6,217 bases of DNA from Bryobacteraceae bacterium (GTDB taxonomy: Bacteria > Acidobacteriota > Terriglobia > Bryobacterales > Bryobacteraceae), in assembly GCA_947456995.1 (NCBI GenBank), contig CANGVB010000236.1:1-6217 (forward strand), written 5' to 3'. This document shows, in pieces, positions 1 to 5,738 of this stretch. Made by a program: the position numbers and the translations under genes. Positions within the stretch are counted from its first letter, which is position 1; every line of letters starts with the position of its first letter. The notes under the pieces are model-generated. The model saw only the letters and a list, made by a program, of their open reading frames with translations, ran no database searches and was not told where the DNA came from.

Positions 1-380
1 CTGATACCAATCTGGCGAAGGCGGGATGCGATATGGCAGGCCTTGCGAACGCTCGTCAGGAAAGACTTCTGTTCGTCATCGCTACCCATAGCAGAGCCGC
101 CACCGGTGGGCGGCCACACAGGAGCAACCAAGCTGCCAATAGCAAGACCTTTGCTGGCGATCTTGTCGGCCAGGGCCTGAATGGCAGAGTCGTCAGAATC
201 GATACTGGTGTGCGGCTCAAAGAGGAAAAGATCTACACCATCAAAACGGGTGCCGTTTACTTCGGCCTTGGCCGTCATATCGAGCATGGTGTCTAGATCG
301 ATGGGTGGTTCTGAGTCTGGGCCCTTGCCGACGAGGCCTGGCCACATGGCGTTGTGGAGCTTGGGAAATGCGTTCGACAT
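1..380 (-). CDS. Sugar phosphate isomerase/epimerase-like TIM-barrel protein (N-terminal part, cut by window edge)
   Basis: An open frame on the minus strand starts at ATG 380-378 and runs off the left edge after 126 visible codons. The protein opens [20 protein letters not shown]. It continues with an [12 protein letters not shown] segment (residues 46-57), which looks like the first strand and helix of a xylose-isomerase-like barrel. [16 protein letters not shown] segment (85-99) follows. This pattern matches sugar phosphate isomerase/epimerase proteins of the xylose isomerase-like TIM-barrel superfamily (AP2Ec-like), as remembered from Acidobacteria and Planctomycetes. These proteins usually bind a divalent metal through residues beyond the visible part, so the substrate cannot be named. 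No signal peptide is visible, so it is probably cytoplasmic. An in-frame TGA lies 18 bases upstream of the ATG. The only alternative start after that stop is TTG at 386-384, and neither start has a strong ribosome site. It is transcribed divergently from the metallopeptidase. Confidence 0.8.
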   Translation of the reverse strand, partial: MSNAFPKLHNAMWPGLVGKGPDSEPPIDLDTMLDMTAKAEVNGTRFDGVDLFLFEPHTSIDSDDSAIQALADKIASKGLAIGSLVAPVWPPTGGGSAMGSDDEQKSFLTSVRKACHIASRLRQIGI

Positions 381-441
381 TGCCAATACAGCATATCAAT
401 CAGAGCTCTCGCTGGAGCGAGAAATGGGCTAGCATCTAAGA
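381..441. promoter_or_regulatory. Divergent spacer between the epimerase and metallopeptidase genes
   Basis: These 61 bases are the only space in the window able to hold promoters for the two genes that diverge from it. The sequence is AT-richer on the left (381-400, including the TATCAAT-like stretch 394-400) and holds a dyad on the right (407-422). I found no convincing pair of -35 and -10 boxes with standard spacing in either direction. The promoter role is therefore inferred from position alone. Confidence 0.4.
407..422. repeat. Perfect 7-bp inverted repeat in the divergent spacer
   Basis: TCTCGCT at 407-413 and AGCGAGA at 416-422 are exact reverse complements separated by GG. As RNA this gives a 6-bp stem with a TGGA tetraloop. 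As DNA it is a 16-bp dyad of the size many dimeric repressors bind. It sits 19 bases upstream of the metallopeptidase ATG and 26 bases upstream of the epimerase ATG, so an operator serving one or both genes is possible. No T-run follows on either side, so it does not look like a terminator. Confidence 0.4.
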
Positions 442-1320
442 ATGCGTTGGGACCAAGGACATCAAAGCGACGACGTCGAAGATCGCAGAGACGAAGGCGG
501 CAGTTCGCCCATGGGATTTGGTGGCGGCGGCTTTGGGGGCATGCGAGTTGGCTTCGGCGGACTCGTCGTACTGGGCATTCTGAGTTTTGTCTTCAAAGTC
601 GACTTGATCAGCCCATTTCTCGGCGGTGGCGGCGGCATGGCCCCTGTGGCCTCCCGGCGTGAACCAAGAGTCAAAACAGCCGAAGAAGAGACGCTGAAGC
701 AATTTGTGAGCTTTGTGCTGGATGATGCACAAAACACATGGACTAAAGTGTTACCAGAGCAACAGGGCGTGTCTTACCGCCGAGCCAAATTGGTGTTGTT
801 TCGCGACTTCGTAAGGAGCGGCTGCGGAGACGCTGAAGGTGCCATGGGCCCCTTTTACTGCCCCGCAGACGAGAAGGTTTACATCGACCTGAATTTCTAC
901 GACGAGTTGAAACGCAAGTTTGGCGCCCCCGGAGACTTTGCCCAAGCCTACGTAATTGCCCATGAACTCGGGCATCATCTGCAGAACATCCTTGGCATCG
1001 AGCGCAAGGTTCGCATGGCGCAGGAGCGAAACCCAAGAGCGCAAAAGCAGTTGAGCGTGCTGATGGAATTGCAGGCCGATTGCTTTGCTGGAATCTGGGC
1101 CCATGAGACGGCACAAAGAAAATTGTTGGAAGCTGGCGACGTAGACGAAGCGCTCGGCGCAGCCGCGGCAGTAGGCGACGATCACATTCAGCAAATGTCC
1201 ACCGGGCGCGTCAGGCCTGAGAGCTTTACCCATGGATCGTCAGCGCAACGCAAAGAATGGTTTGGCCGTGGATTCCAGACTGGTAAGGTTACTGAGTGCA
1301 ACACGTTCGCGGAAAACTGA
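442..1320 (+). CDS. Neutral zinc metallopeptidase, YpfJ family (membrane-anchored)
   Basis: This 292-residue protein belongs to the putative neutral zinc metallopeptidase family (Pfam Zn_peptidase; E. coli YpfJ is of similar length). The opening MRWDQGHQSDDVEDRR is the typical start of the family and supports ATG 442, although the ribosome site is weak. A glycine-rich stretch (residues 25-40) leads into one hydrophobic segment (about 36-51) and a second glycine run (61-65). This suggests an N-terminal membrane anchor with the catalytic domain outside the cytoplasm. The zinc site HELGH spans residues 174-178, with Glu175 as the catalytic base. A downstream ELQADCFAG block (209-217) probably supplies the third ligand. 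The late AAAVGDDHIQ (241-250) and RKEWFGRGF (270-278) blocks are also family-typical. Cysteines at 128, 140, 214 and 286 could form disulfides. The physiological substrate of this family is not established. The gene overlaps truA, so the two are probably co-transcribed. Confidence 0.93.
   Translation: MRWDQGHQSDDVEDRRDEGGSSPMGFGGGGFGGMRVGFGGLVVLGILSFVFKVDLISPFLGGGGGMAPVASRREPRVKTAEEETLKQFVSFVLDDAQNTWTKVLPEQQGVSYRRAKLVLFRDFVRSGCGDAEGAMGPFYCPADEKVYIDLNFYDELKRKFGAPGDFAQAYVIAHELGHHLQNILGIERKVRMAQERNPRAQKQLSVLMELQADCFAGIWAHETAQRKLLEAGDVDEALGAAAAVGDDHIQQMSTGRVRPESFTHGSSAQRKEWFGRGFQTGKVTECNTFAEN
1284..1289 (+). promoter_or_regulatory. Shine-Dalgarno TAAGGT that sets the truA GTG start
   Basis: TAAGGT lies inside the end of the metallopeptidase gene, six bases before GTG 1296. 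It is the only good ribosome site near the 5' end of truA. No in-frame ATG lies close to the conserved N-terminal block, so this site decides the GTG start and the 25-base gene overlap. Confidence 0.6.
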
Positions 1321-2084
1321 AATCTGAATTCAATCAATGCCTCAGATTGACAGTGGAATATGATGGCGGCAAATACAGCGGTTGGGCTGAGCAACGCAAT
1401 GCCCGCACTGTGATGGGAGAACTTCGCACGGCACTCGAACAAGTGCTGGGCGGAAAAGTGGAATTAGTCGGGGCGGGCAGAACAGACGCGGGTGTTCATG
1501 CCAGAGGCCAGGTTGCGCACGTCAAGTATTCAGCAGCCAAGCCGGCAGTGGAAGCCTTTGTCCTCACACAAGTGAATCAGAAGTTGCCCGCAGAAATCAG
1601 TATCCGCAAGCTCCACAAAGCCCCTCTGGCATTCCACGCCCGGCATGACGCCTCAGAGCGCGAATACGTCTATCAGATTGCCACCCGCAAGACTGCCTTT
1701 GAGAAGCGTTACGTTTGGTGGATCAAGGAACCTTTGAACGTAGCGGCGATGCAGGCAGCAGCTGCCTTGATCGTAGGCCGCCACGACTTCAAATGCTTTC
1801 AGGCTCAGGACCCAGGCAGACCCAATGAATCGTCCATCGTTGTGGTGGCCCGGGCAGAGATTGAAGTTCTGGAAGACCGGCTCTTGTTCCGAATCGCCGC
1901 ATCACACTTCGTTTGGCGTATGGTGCGCCGGCTCACTGGGGTACTCGTGAAGCTCGGGCTTGGCGAAATCACGCAAGCCGATTTCGAGAAGCTGCTGGAT
2001 GCCAAAGAAGACCCACGCCTCGATGTAGCGGCCTGGACCGCACCATCATCGGGGCTATTCTTCGAAAAAGTGCGCTACAGCTAG
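1296..2084 (+). CDS. truA: tRNA pseudouridine(38-40) synthase TruA
   Basis: TruA isomerises uridines 38-40 in the anticodon stem-loop of many tRNAs to pseudouridine. The 262-residue product has the usual family length (about 250-270). The first conserved block is EYDGGKYSGW (residues 21-30). The catalytic motif GAGRTDAGVHA (59-69) carries the nucleophile Asp64. FHARHDASEREYVYQI (113-128) is the RNA-binding and Tyr-containing block, and SHFVWRMVRRLTG (203-215) and APSSGLFF (249-256) are the C-terminal family blocks. The start is GTG, supported by TAAGGT six bases upstream. It gives a short extra tail before the first strand, as in other TruA proteins. The start lies within the metallopeptidase gene, suggesting translational coupling. 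Its last codons face the cytochrome gene, and both stop codons lie in one CTAG. One small oddity is GWAEQ where most TruA proteins have GWQxQ. Identification is secure. Confidence 0.96.
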   Translation: MQHVRGKLKSEFNQCLRLTVEYDGGKYSGWAEQRNARTVMGELRTALEQVLGGKVELVGAGRTDAGVHARGQVAHVKYSAAKPAVEAFVLTQVNQKLPAEISIRKLHKAPLAFHARHDASEREYVYQIATRKTAFEKRYVWWIKEPLNVAAMQAAAALIVGRHDFKCFQAQDPGRPNESSIVVVARAEIEVLEDRLLFRIAASHFVWRMVRRLTGVLVKLGLGEITQADFEKLLDAKEDPRLDVAAWTAPSSGLFFEKVRYS

Positions 2085-2096
2085 TTCATTTTTTCG
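2063..2096. terminator. Possible bidirectional terminator hairpin on the shared stop codons
   Basis: The arms cgaaaaagtg (2063-2072) and cattttttcg (2087-2096) pair over ten positions with one G-T wobble. After a single C/T mismatch, gcta (2074-2077) pairs with tagt (2082-2085), including one wobble, around a CAGC loop (2078-2081). Read on either strand, the hairpin has an A-tract 5' arm and a T-tract 3' arm, the symmetry expected of a bidirectional terminator between convergent genes. It is centred on the overlapping stops of truA and the cytochrome gene. Against this, the inner stem is short and AT-rich, with no GC-rich core. The T-tract is also within the stem, not after a strong one. It could be weak or coincidental, since all of it is also coding sequence. 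Confidence 0.35.
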
Positions 2097-2554
2097 TGGC
2101 AGAAAGTGCAGTCGTTAGACACTTTCTTCTGGCGATGGCAATCCATGCATGAGCCCATCGAAAGGTCTTTCGTCTTTGCCATCACACTCAGGGTTTTCAC
2201 CTCACCATGGCAATCGGTGCACTTGGCTTCGGCATCCATGTGTGTCTTGTGGCTCCAATAAACAAAGGTCGGAACCTGATAAACGCGCACCCACGGCACG
2301 CGCTTCTTGTCCGTGAAGAACTTCGCCAGCTTCTGAATGTCTTCTGAATCCTTCTTGATCACCTGATGGCAACCCATGCACTTGGCCTCGGCAGGAAAGG
2401 TCATCATCTCGCCGGGGGCCGGGTTTACGTGACAGGTCTCACACTTAAGGTCGAGCTTGCCTGCGTGTTGTTCGTGGCTGAAAGCTATGGGCTGCCTGGG
2501 AGGATCGGCAGCCCACAAAAGCAAGGTGGCCGCAAGGAAGATCAAGAACTTCAC
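2081..2554 (-). CDS. Exported pentaheme cytochrome c, class III / c7-like, resembling part of ActA
   Basis: This 157-residue protein starts with a Sec-type signal (Lys2, hydrophobic core about 3-14, likely cleavage after Ala15), which places it in the periplasm. Five CXXCH heme sites begin at Cys38, 59, 112, 136 and 149. Histidines outside these motifs are only His27, His30, His102 and His105, in SHxxH pairs, so at most four hemes can be bis-His ligated within the chain. The block [10 protein letters not shown] (87-96), then VYWSHKTH (98-105) and [10 protein letters not shown] (131-140), strongly resembles the pentaheme ActA subunit of alternative complex III as I remember it. The start is GTG, four bases overlapping the end of the dehydrogenase gene as GTGA, with AAAGG six bases upstream. 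As last gene after the small subunit and FAD subunit, it is the likely electron acceptor of that dehydrogenase. The cytochrome identity is certain; the partnership is inferred from the operon. Confidence 0.92.
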   Translation of the reverse strand: MKFLIFLAATLLLWAADPPRQPIAFSHEQHAGKLDLKCETCHVNPAPGEMMTFPAEAKCMGCHQVIKKDSEDIQKLAKFFTDKKRVPWVRVYQVPTFVYWSHKTHMDAEAKCTDCHGEVKTLSVMAKTKDLSMGSCMDCHRQKKVSNDCTFCHEKMN

Positions 2555-4113
2555 AGATTGCCTTTCTTCGATTCACTGAAGAGGTATTCACTCGCTCGCA
2601 GAGTGAGCGCAAGTATGGTGAGCGTTGGGTTCTGAGAGCCGCCACTGACAAAAGCGCTGCCATCTACAACGAACAGGTTCTTGATGTCGTGGGTTTGATT
2701 CCACTGATTGAGAACACTCTTCTTCGGGTCGCTACCCATGCGGCAGGTACCCAGTTCGTGGATGCTCTCGCCGGGCGGAACCATCTCCCAGTGCTTGGCC
2801 AGAATCTCGAAGCCAGCATCTTTGCAGAGCTCTTCTGCCGTGTTCATCGAATCCTTGGCCATGGCAAATTCGTTGGCGGTGTACTTCTGGTTAATGTGGA
2901 GCACGGGGATGCCCCAGGCGTCGGTTTTGAGCTTGTTGATGCGGACAGCGCTTTCGTAACGCGGCAAGACTTCACCCATAGTGGTGAGCGAGAAGCCGGT
3001 GCCTTGAGTGTCGGCCATTTGCTGCCAGAGCTTTTCACCATAAGCAGGAAAGTAGCTCGGGCCAGGGCTGTTGCCACTGCCGAAATCGTAAGCGTAGCCA
3101 CGGATAAAGTCTTTGGACTTGGTCTTAAGATTCCGGAAGCGCGGGATGTATCCGCCGCCGCCCATCAGATTGCGAGGAGCCTTGCCACCACGGGCCTCAG
3201 GCACGATAGCCTGCACCACGTTCTTCACGTAGAACTGGTCGAAGAGATAGTGCCCCAGCGTTCCACTTGAATTTGCGATGTTGCTGTTGAGCAGGATGCG
3301 GGTTGACTCGAGACACGATGCGCCCAACACCACAGCCTTGGCACTGACATGGAATTCTCGCTTGGACACGCGATCGACAAAGTGGGCACCATTGGCCTTT
3401 CCTGTCTTCTTGTCGATGGTGATCTCGCGCACGACAGCATTCGGAACGAGGTTGAGATTCCCTGTCTCCAGTGCTGCCGGCAGGAGCAGATTCAGACTGC
3501 TCGCCAGGGTACCTGTGCTGCGACGTTGCTTGGTGGTTGGTACGTCTTTCTTGCGGCAGGCATCGAGGAATCTCTGGACACAAAGGCTATCGCGAGACTC
3601 GTCGGCAAGGAAGTTGCCATCTGGAATCTGAGGGAAGCCCTCTTTGCGCCCGCTCACACGAAAGAGCGGCTCAACGCGATCGTAGAAGGGGGCGAGATCT
3701 TTGTACTCGACAGGCCAGTTGTCACCAAATCCATCGTGATCTTTGCACTTGAATTCGTAGTCGCTCAAGCGCCAGGAGGCGCGGCCCCAGGCCAGCGTCT
3801 TGCCACCAACCAGACGGATGCGCACCCAGTAGTAGGGGTTTTCTGGGTCGTAGGTGTAAGGGTTCTGCTTCTCGTCGGCCCACATGTTGGCGCTGAATTC
3901 GCTGGCCTGTGTGACATGAGGGAAGCGGCCGGGTTTGCCGAAGCCGCGATAAGGCAGATCAGAAACAGACTTGAGAACGCGCTGCTTGTCTGGGTCAATC
4001 AAAGGGCCGGCGTCAAGCATGACGCATTTGGCACCCAGCTTGGTTAGTGTATGTGCGGCCATACCGCCGCTCGCGCCACTGCCGATGATAAGGACGTCGT
4101 ATTCGGTTTTCAT
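2551..4113 (-). CDS. GMC-family FAD-dependent dehydrogenase, catalytic subunit
   Basis: This is a 520-residue glucose-methanol-choline oxidoreductase that oxidises an alcohol or hemiacetal carbon by hydride transfer to FAD. The N-terminal FAD fold is [11 protein letters not shown] (residues 7-17), ending at the ribose-binding acid in MLDAG (32-36). The second GMC block is VGGKTLAWG (102-110). The C-terminal block HELGTCRMG (452-460) and GSQNPTLT (492-499) supply the probable catalytic pair His452 and Asn495. There is no signal peptide, but the small subunit encoded just upstream has a twin-arginine one, so export as a bound passenger is likely. The start ATG 4113 has TAAGGA six bases before it, and this also contains the previous gene's stop. 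The seven cysteines (30, 123, 178, 186, 267, 430, 457) are scattered. The cysteine-rich Fe-S insert known in FAD glucose dehydrogenase relatives is missing near residue 199. The lactonase in the operon argues for an aldose substrate, but this is not proven. Confidence 0.93.
   Translation of the reverse strand: MKTEYDVLIIGSGASGGMAAHTLTKLGAKCVMLDAGPLIDPDKQRVLKSVSDLPYRGFGKPGRFPHVTQASEFSANMWADEKQNPYTYDPENPYYWVRIRLVGGKTLAWGRASWRLSDYEFKCKDHDGFGDNWPVEYKDLAPFYDRVEPLFRVSGRKEGFPQIPDGNFLADESRDSLCVQRFLDACRKKDVPTTKQRRSTGTLASSLNLLLPAALETGNLNLVPNAVVREITIDKKTGKANGAHFVDRVSKREFHVSAKAVVLGASCLESTRILLNSNIANSSGTLGHYLFDQFYVKNVVQAIVPEARGGKAPRNLMGGGGYIPRFRNLKTKSKDFIRGYAYDFGSGNSPGPSYFPAYGEKLWQQMADTQGTGFSLTTMGEVLPRYESAVRINKLKTDAWGIPVLHINQKYTANEFAMAKDSMNTAEELCKDAGFEILAKHWEMVPPGESIHELGTCRMGSDPKKSVLNQWNQTHDIKNLFVVDGSAFVSGGSQNPTLTILALTLRASEYLFSESKKGNL
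2561..2565 (-). promoter_or_regulatory. Ribosome site AAAGG supporting the cytochrome GTG start
   Basis: On the minus strand AAAGG lies within the last codons of the dehydrogenase gene, six bases before the GTG at 2554-2552. Combined with the 4-base GTGA overlap, it supports this start. The start also places a complete signal peptide at the N-terminus. Confidence 0.55.
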
Positions 4114-4119
4114 GGTGGA

Positions 4120-4125
4120 TCCTTA
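4120..4125 (-). promoter_or_regulatory. TAAGGA: stop codon of the small subunit gene and ribosome site of the dehydrogenase gene
   Basis: The TAA stop of the subunit 3 gene forms the first half of a strong Shine-Dalgarno sequence six bases before the dehydrogenase ATG. A terminating ribosome would sit directly on the initiation site. This favours coupled, balanced synthesis of the two interacting subunits. Confidence 0.65.
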
Positions 4126-4635
4126 TTCGATGGGAAGCCAATAGCTGCCAACACCGGCAGCAGAACGGCTGCGTCCGGACATTGCCTCAGCCCACTGGCG
4201 AGAATTTATTGTGGCCTGATAGAAGGCCTGTTTGGCGGCTTGCAGGAACTTGCCATAAGCGTTAGCCGGGCCTGCGTGCGTCCAAGGTTCATTCAATTCT
4301 TTCAGCGCCGCATCAAGGCCAGTCTTGCGGCGAAGCTTGTAGGTAGCCAGGCCTTGACGGTAGAGACTTTGGATGTCTGACGGGCTTTGGCCAATCAGGA
4401 AATCGAGGAACTCAGCAGCCTCAGCTTCTTTGGCGCCGGGGCGGCCGTCGAAGGCGGGAATCAGGGTTTGGCCAAGTTCGGCGAAAACCGCAAGATCGGC
4501 TTGCGAATAGAAGCGGGGCAGGCCCATCGATACAGCCTCGGCTGCAGTGGCCGGAATACTGGCGGCTGCTTCCTGGAAGGCTTGTGCTGCCGGGGCCAGG
4601 CCCAGCAGCGCATAAAAAACAGAACGGCGTTGCAT
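4123..4635 (-). CDS. Gluconate 2-dehydrogenase subunit 3 family protein (Tat-exported small subunit)
   Basis: This 170-residue protein is of the family known as gluconate 2-dehydrogenase subunit 3, or the gamma subunit of FAD glucose dehydrogenase. Such subunits bind a GMC flavoprotein and help it mature and cross the membrane. The N-terminus MQRRSVFYALLGLAPAAQAF has a twin arginine (Arg3-Arg4), a modest hydrophobic core and an AQA cleavage site after residue 19, fitting a short Tat signal. The mature part opens with the family block FYSQADLAVFAELGQTLIP (42-60). It then has PGAKEAEAAEFLDFLIG (66-82), and ends with the FxxAKQAFYQATINS segment (130-145) and a tryptophan-containing tail. It lies directly upstream of the GMC gene and downstream of the lactonase gene (11-base gap). 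The ribosome site TAAGGA is eight bases before ATG 4635. No catalytic residues are expected. The family call rests on remembered motifs plus the diagnostic neighbour. Confidence 0.85.
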   Translation of the reverse strand: MQRRSVFYALLGLAPAAQAFQEAAASIPATAAEAVSMGLPRFYSQADLAVFAELGQTLIPAFDGRPGAKEAEAAEFLDFLIGQSPSDIQSLYRQGLATYKLRRKTGLDAALKELNEPWTHAGPANAYGKFLQAAKQAFYQATINSRQWAEAMSGRSRSAAGVGSYWLPIE

Positions 4636-4643
4636 ATAGTCTT

Positions 4644-4649
4644 TCCTTA
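4644..4649 (-). promoter_or_regulatory. TAAGGA: stop codon of the lactonase gene and ribosome site of the small subunit gene
   Basis: The lactonase stop TAA (4649-4647) runs into GGA to form a Shine-Dalgarno sequence eight bases before the ATG at 4635-4633. The same stop/ribosome-site fusion appears again one gene later at 4120-4125. Confidence 0.6.
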
Positions 4650-5738
4650 CTTGACGAAGCGAATGCAGACGGGGCTACCCACTTTTACGGAAGAACCTGA
4701 AGGAATCAGTTTCCCTTCTGCAAGATCCACCTTAAAGGCTACAAGAAGATCGGAATTTTGCGCGCCCGCAACCAGATATTTTGCATCGGGCGACAGTACG
4801 AAGCCACGCGGAACCTTGCCGCCAATCGGCTGCTGCCCAAGCAATTTGGTTTCGCCCGTAGCGGGTTCGGTGCGATAGATCGAAATGCTGTCGTGGCCGC
4901 GGTTGGAGCTAAACAACAGCGTGCGCTTGGGATGAAGCACCACCTCAGCCCCTGAAGTATTGGCCTTGTAGTCAGCCGGAATCGCGGAGACGGTGGTCAG
5001 GATCTGACCCTTCGGTTCGCCGGTCCAACGGAACACGCTAACGCTGCTTGCCATCTCATTGAGCACATAGGCAAGGCCACCATCACCGAGGGCCAGGTGG
5101 CGAGGGCCGGCACCCTTAGGAGTCTCCAACTGGGCTTTTTCGCTGATCGCGCCGGTCTTCGCATCGAAGCTGTAGATCTTTACCTGATCAAGGCCAAGAT
5201 CAGCTACGTATAGGAATTTGTTGTCGGCAGAGAAGTTCACCGAATGAGCGTGAGGGCCTTCCTGGCGACGTGGGTCAACGCTTTTGCCTTTGTGCTGCAC
5301 GGTTGCGACAGCCTCGCCCAACTTGCCGTCTTTGCCAATGGGAAGCACGGCAGCCGTGCCGCTTGAGTAGTTTGCGACAGCAAGCCATTTGCCGGTGCTG
5401 TCGATGTTGAGATGGCAGGGAGCATCGCCCTTGGACTTCACCTTGTTCAAAGGGCTGAGCTTGCCATCGGGCAGAATGGCGAATGCGCTGACGTCGCCGT
5501 TGTTCACTTCATTGGCAGCGTATAAAAACTTACCCCCTTTGCTGATGGCAAGAAAAGATGGGTTGGGGCTTTCGGCTGCAAGTTCAGGAGCAGAAAGCTG
5601 CCCGGTGGCCTCATTGAGACGCACCATATAGATACCCTTGCTGCCTTCGGGCTTGGTGTAGGTGCCGATGTAGGCAGTGCGGTCTGCTGCAAGAAGACTC
5701 ATAGTCATAAGGGTTGTAGTTGCAATAAAAGATTTCAT
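4647..5738 (-). CDS. Exported beta-propeller lactonase (6-phosphogluconolactonase / YbhE-like family)
   Basis: This 363-residue protein belongs to the seven-bladed propeller lactonase family (Pfam Lactonase; E. coli Pgl/YbhE is about 331 residues). Members hydrolyse sugar lactones to acids. Family blocks run in order: YIGTYT (23-28), SPNPSFLAI (57-65), GDAPCHL (104-110), ANYSSGTAAVLPI (122-134), EGPHAHSV (160-167), GPRHLALG (211-218), SNRGHDSISIY (278-288), PRGFVLSPD (310-318) and GSPVCIRF (354-361). The N-terminus has a Lys, a hydrophobic stretch (about 4-16) and AAD after it, a Sec-type signal cleaved near Ala17-Ala18. The cytoplasmic E. coli enzyme has no such signal. A periplasmic site makes a phosphorylated substrate unlikely, so the probable substrate is the lactone made by the co-encoded dehydrogenase. 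The start ATG overlaps the transporter stop as ATGA, and the ribosome site is weak (GAAAG, nine bases away), so translation is probably coupled. Some relatives act on other substrates. Confidence 0.9.
   Translation of the reverse strand: MKSFIATTTLMTMSLLAADRTAYIGTYTKPEGSKGIYMVRLNEATGQLSAPELAAESPNPSFLAISKGGKFLYAANEVNNGDVSAFAILPDGKLSPLNKVKSKGDAPCHLNIDSTGKWLAVANYSSGTAAVLPIGKDGKLGEAVATVQHKGKSVDPRRQEGPHAHSVNFSADNKFLYVADLGLDQVKIYSFDAKTGAISEKAQLETPKGAGPRHLALGDGGLAYVLNEMASSVSVFRWTGEPKGQILTTVSAIPADYKANTSGAEVVLHPKRTLLFSSNRGHDSISIYRTEPATGETKLLGQQPIGGKVPRGFVLSPDAKYLVAGAQNSDLLVAFKVDLAEGKLIPSGSSVKVGSPVCIRFVK

Noticed and set aside
33..432. Short plus-strand open frames at the left end
   Set aside because: They oppose the edge-truncated epimerase-like gene, whose minus-strand frame is continuous for 126 codons and has recognisable family sequence.
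751..1233. Minus-strand open frame of 160 codons inside the metallopeptidase gene
   Set aside because: Antisense shadow. The opposite strand encodes the intact HELGH zinc site and all family blocks.
2689..3270. Long plus-strand open frame of 193 codons opposite the GMC gene
   Set aside because: It lies wholly antisense to a well-conserved flavoprotein, matches no family I recognise, and its existence follows from codon bias of the real gene.
3349..4047. Plus-strand open frame of 232 codons opposite the 5' half of the GMC gene
   Set aside because: Antisense to the FAD-binding domain. Its translation shows no recognisable domain, and the sense frame holds all GMC motifs.
4387..4878. Plus-strand open frame of 163 codons across the lactonase and small subunit genes
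   Set aside because: It spans the junction of two genuine minus-strand genes and has no family signature.
4647..5738. Cytoplasmic pentose-phosphate 6-phosphogluconolactonase role
   Set aside because: The N-terminal export signal and dehydrogenase neighbours place it outside the cytoplasm, where phosphosugar lactones are not expected.
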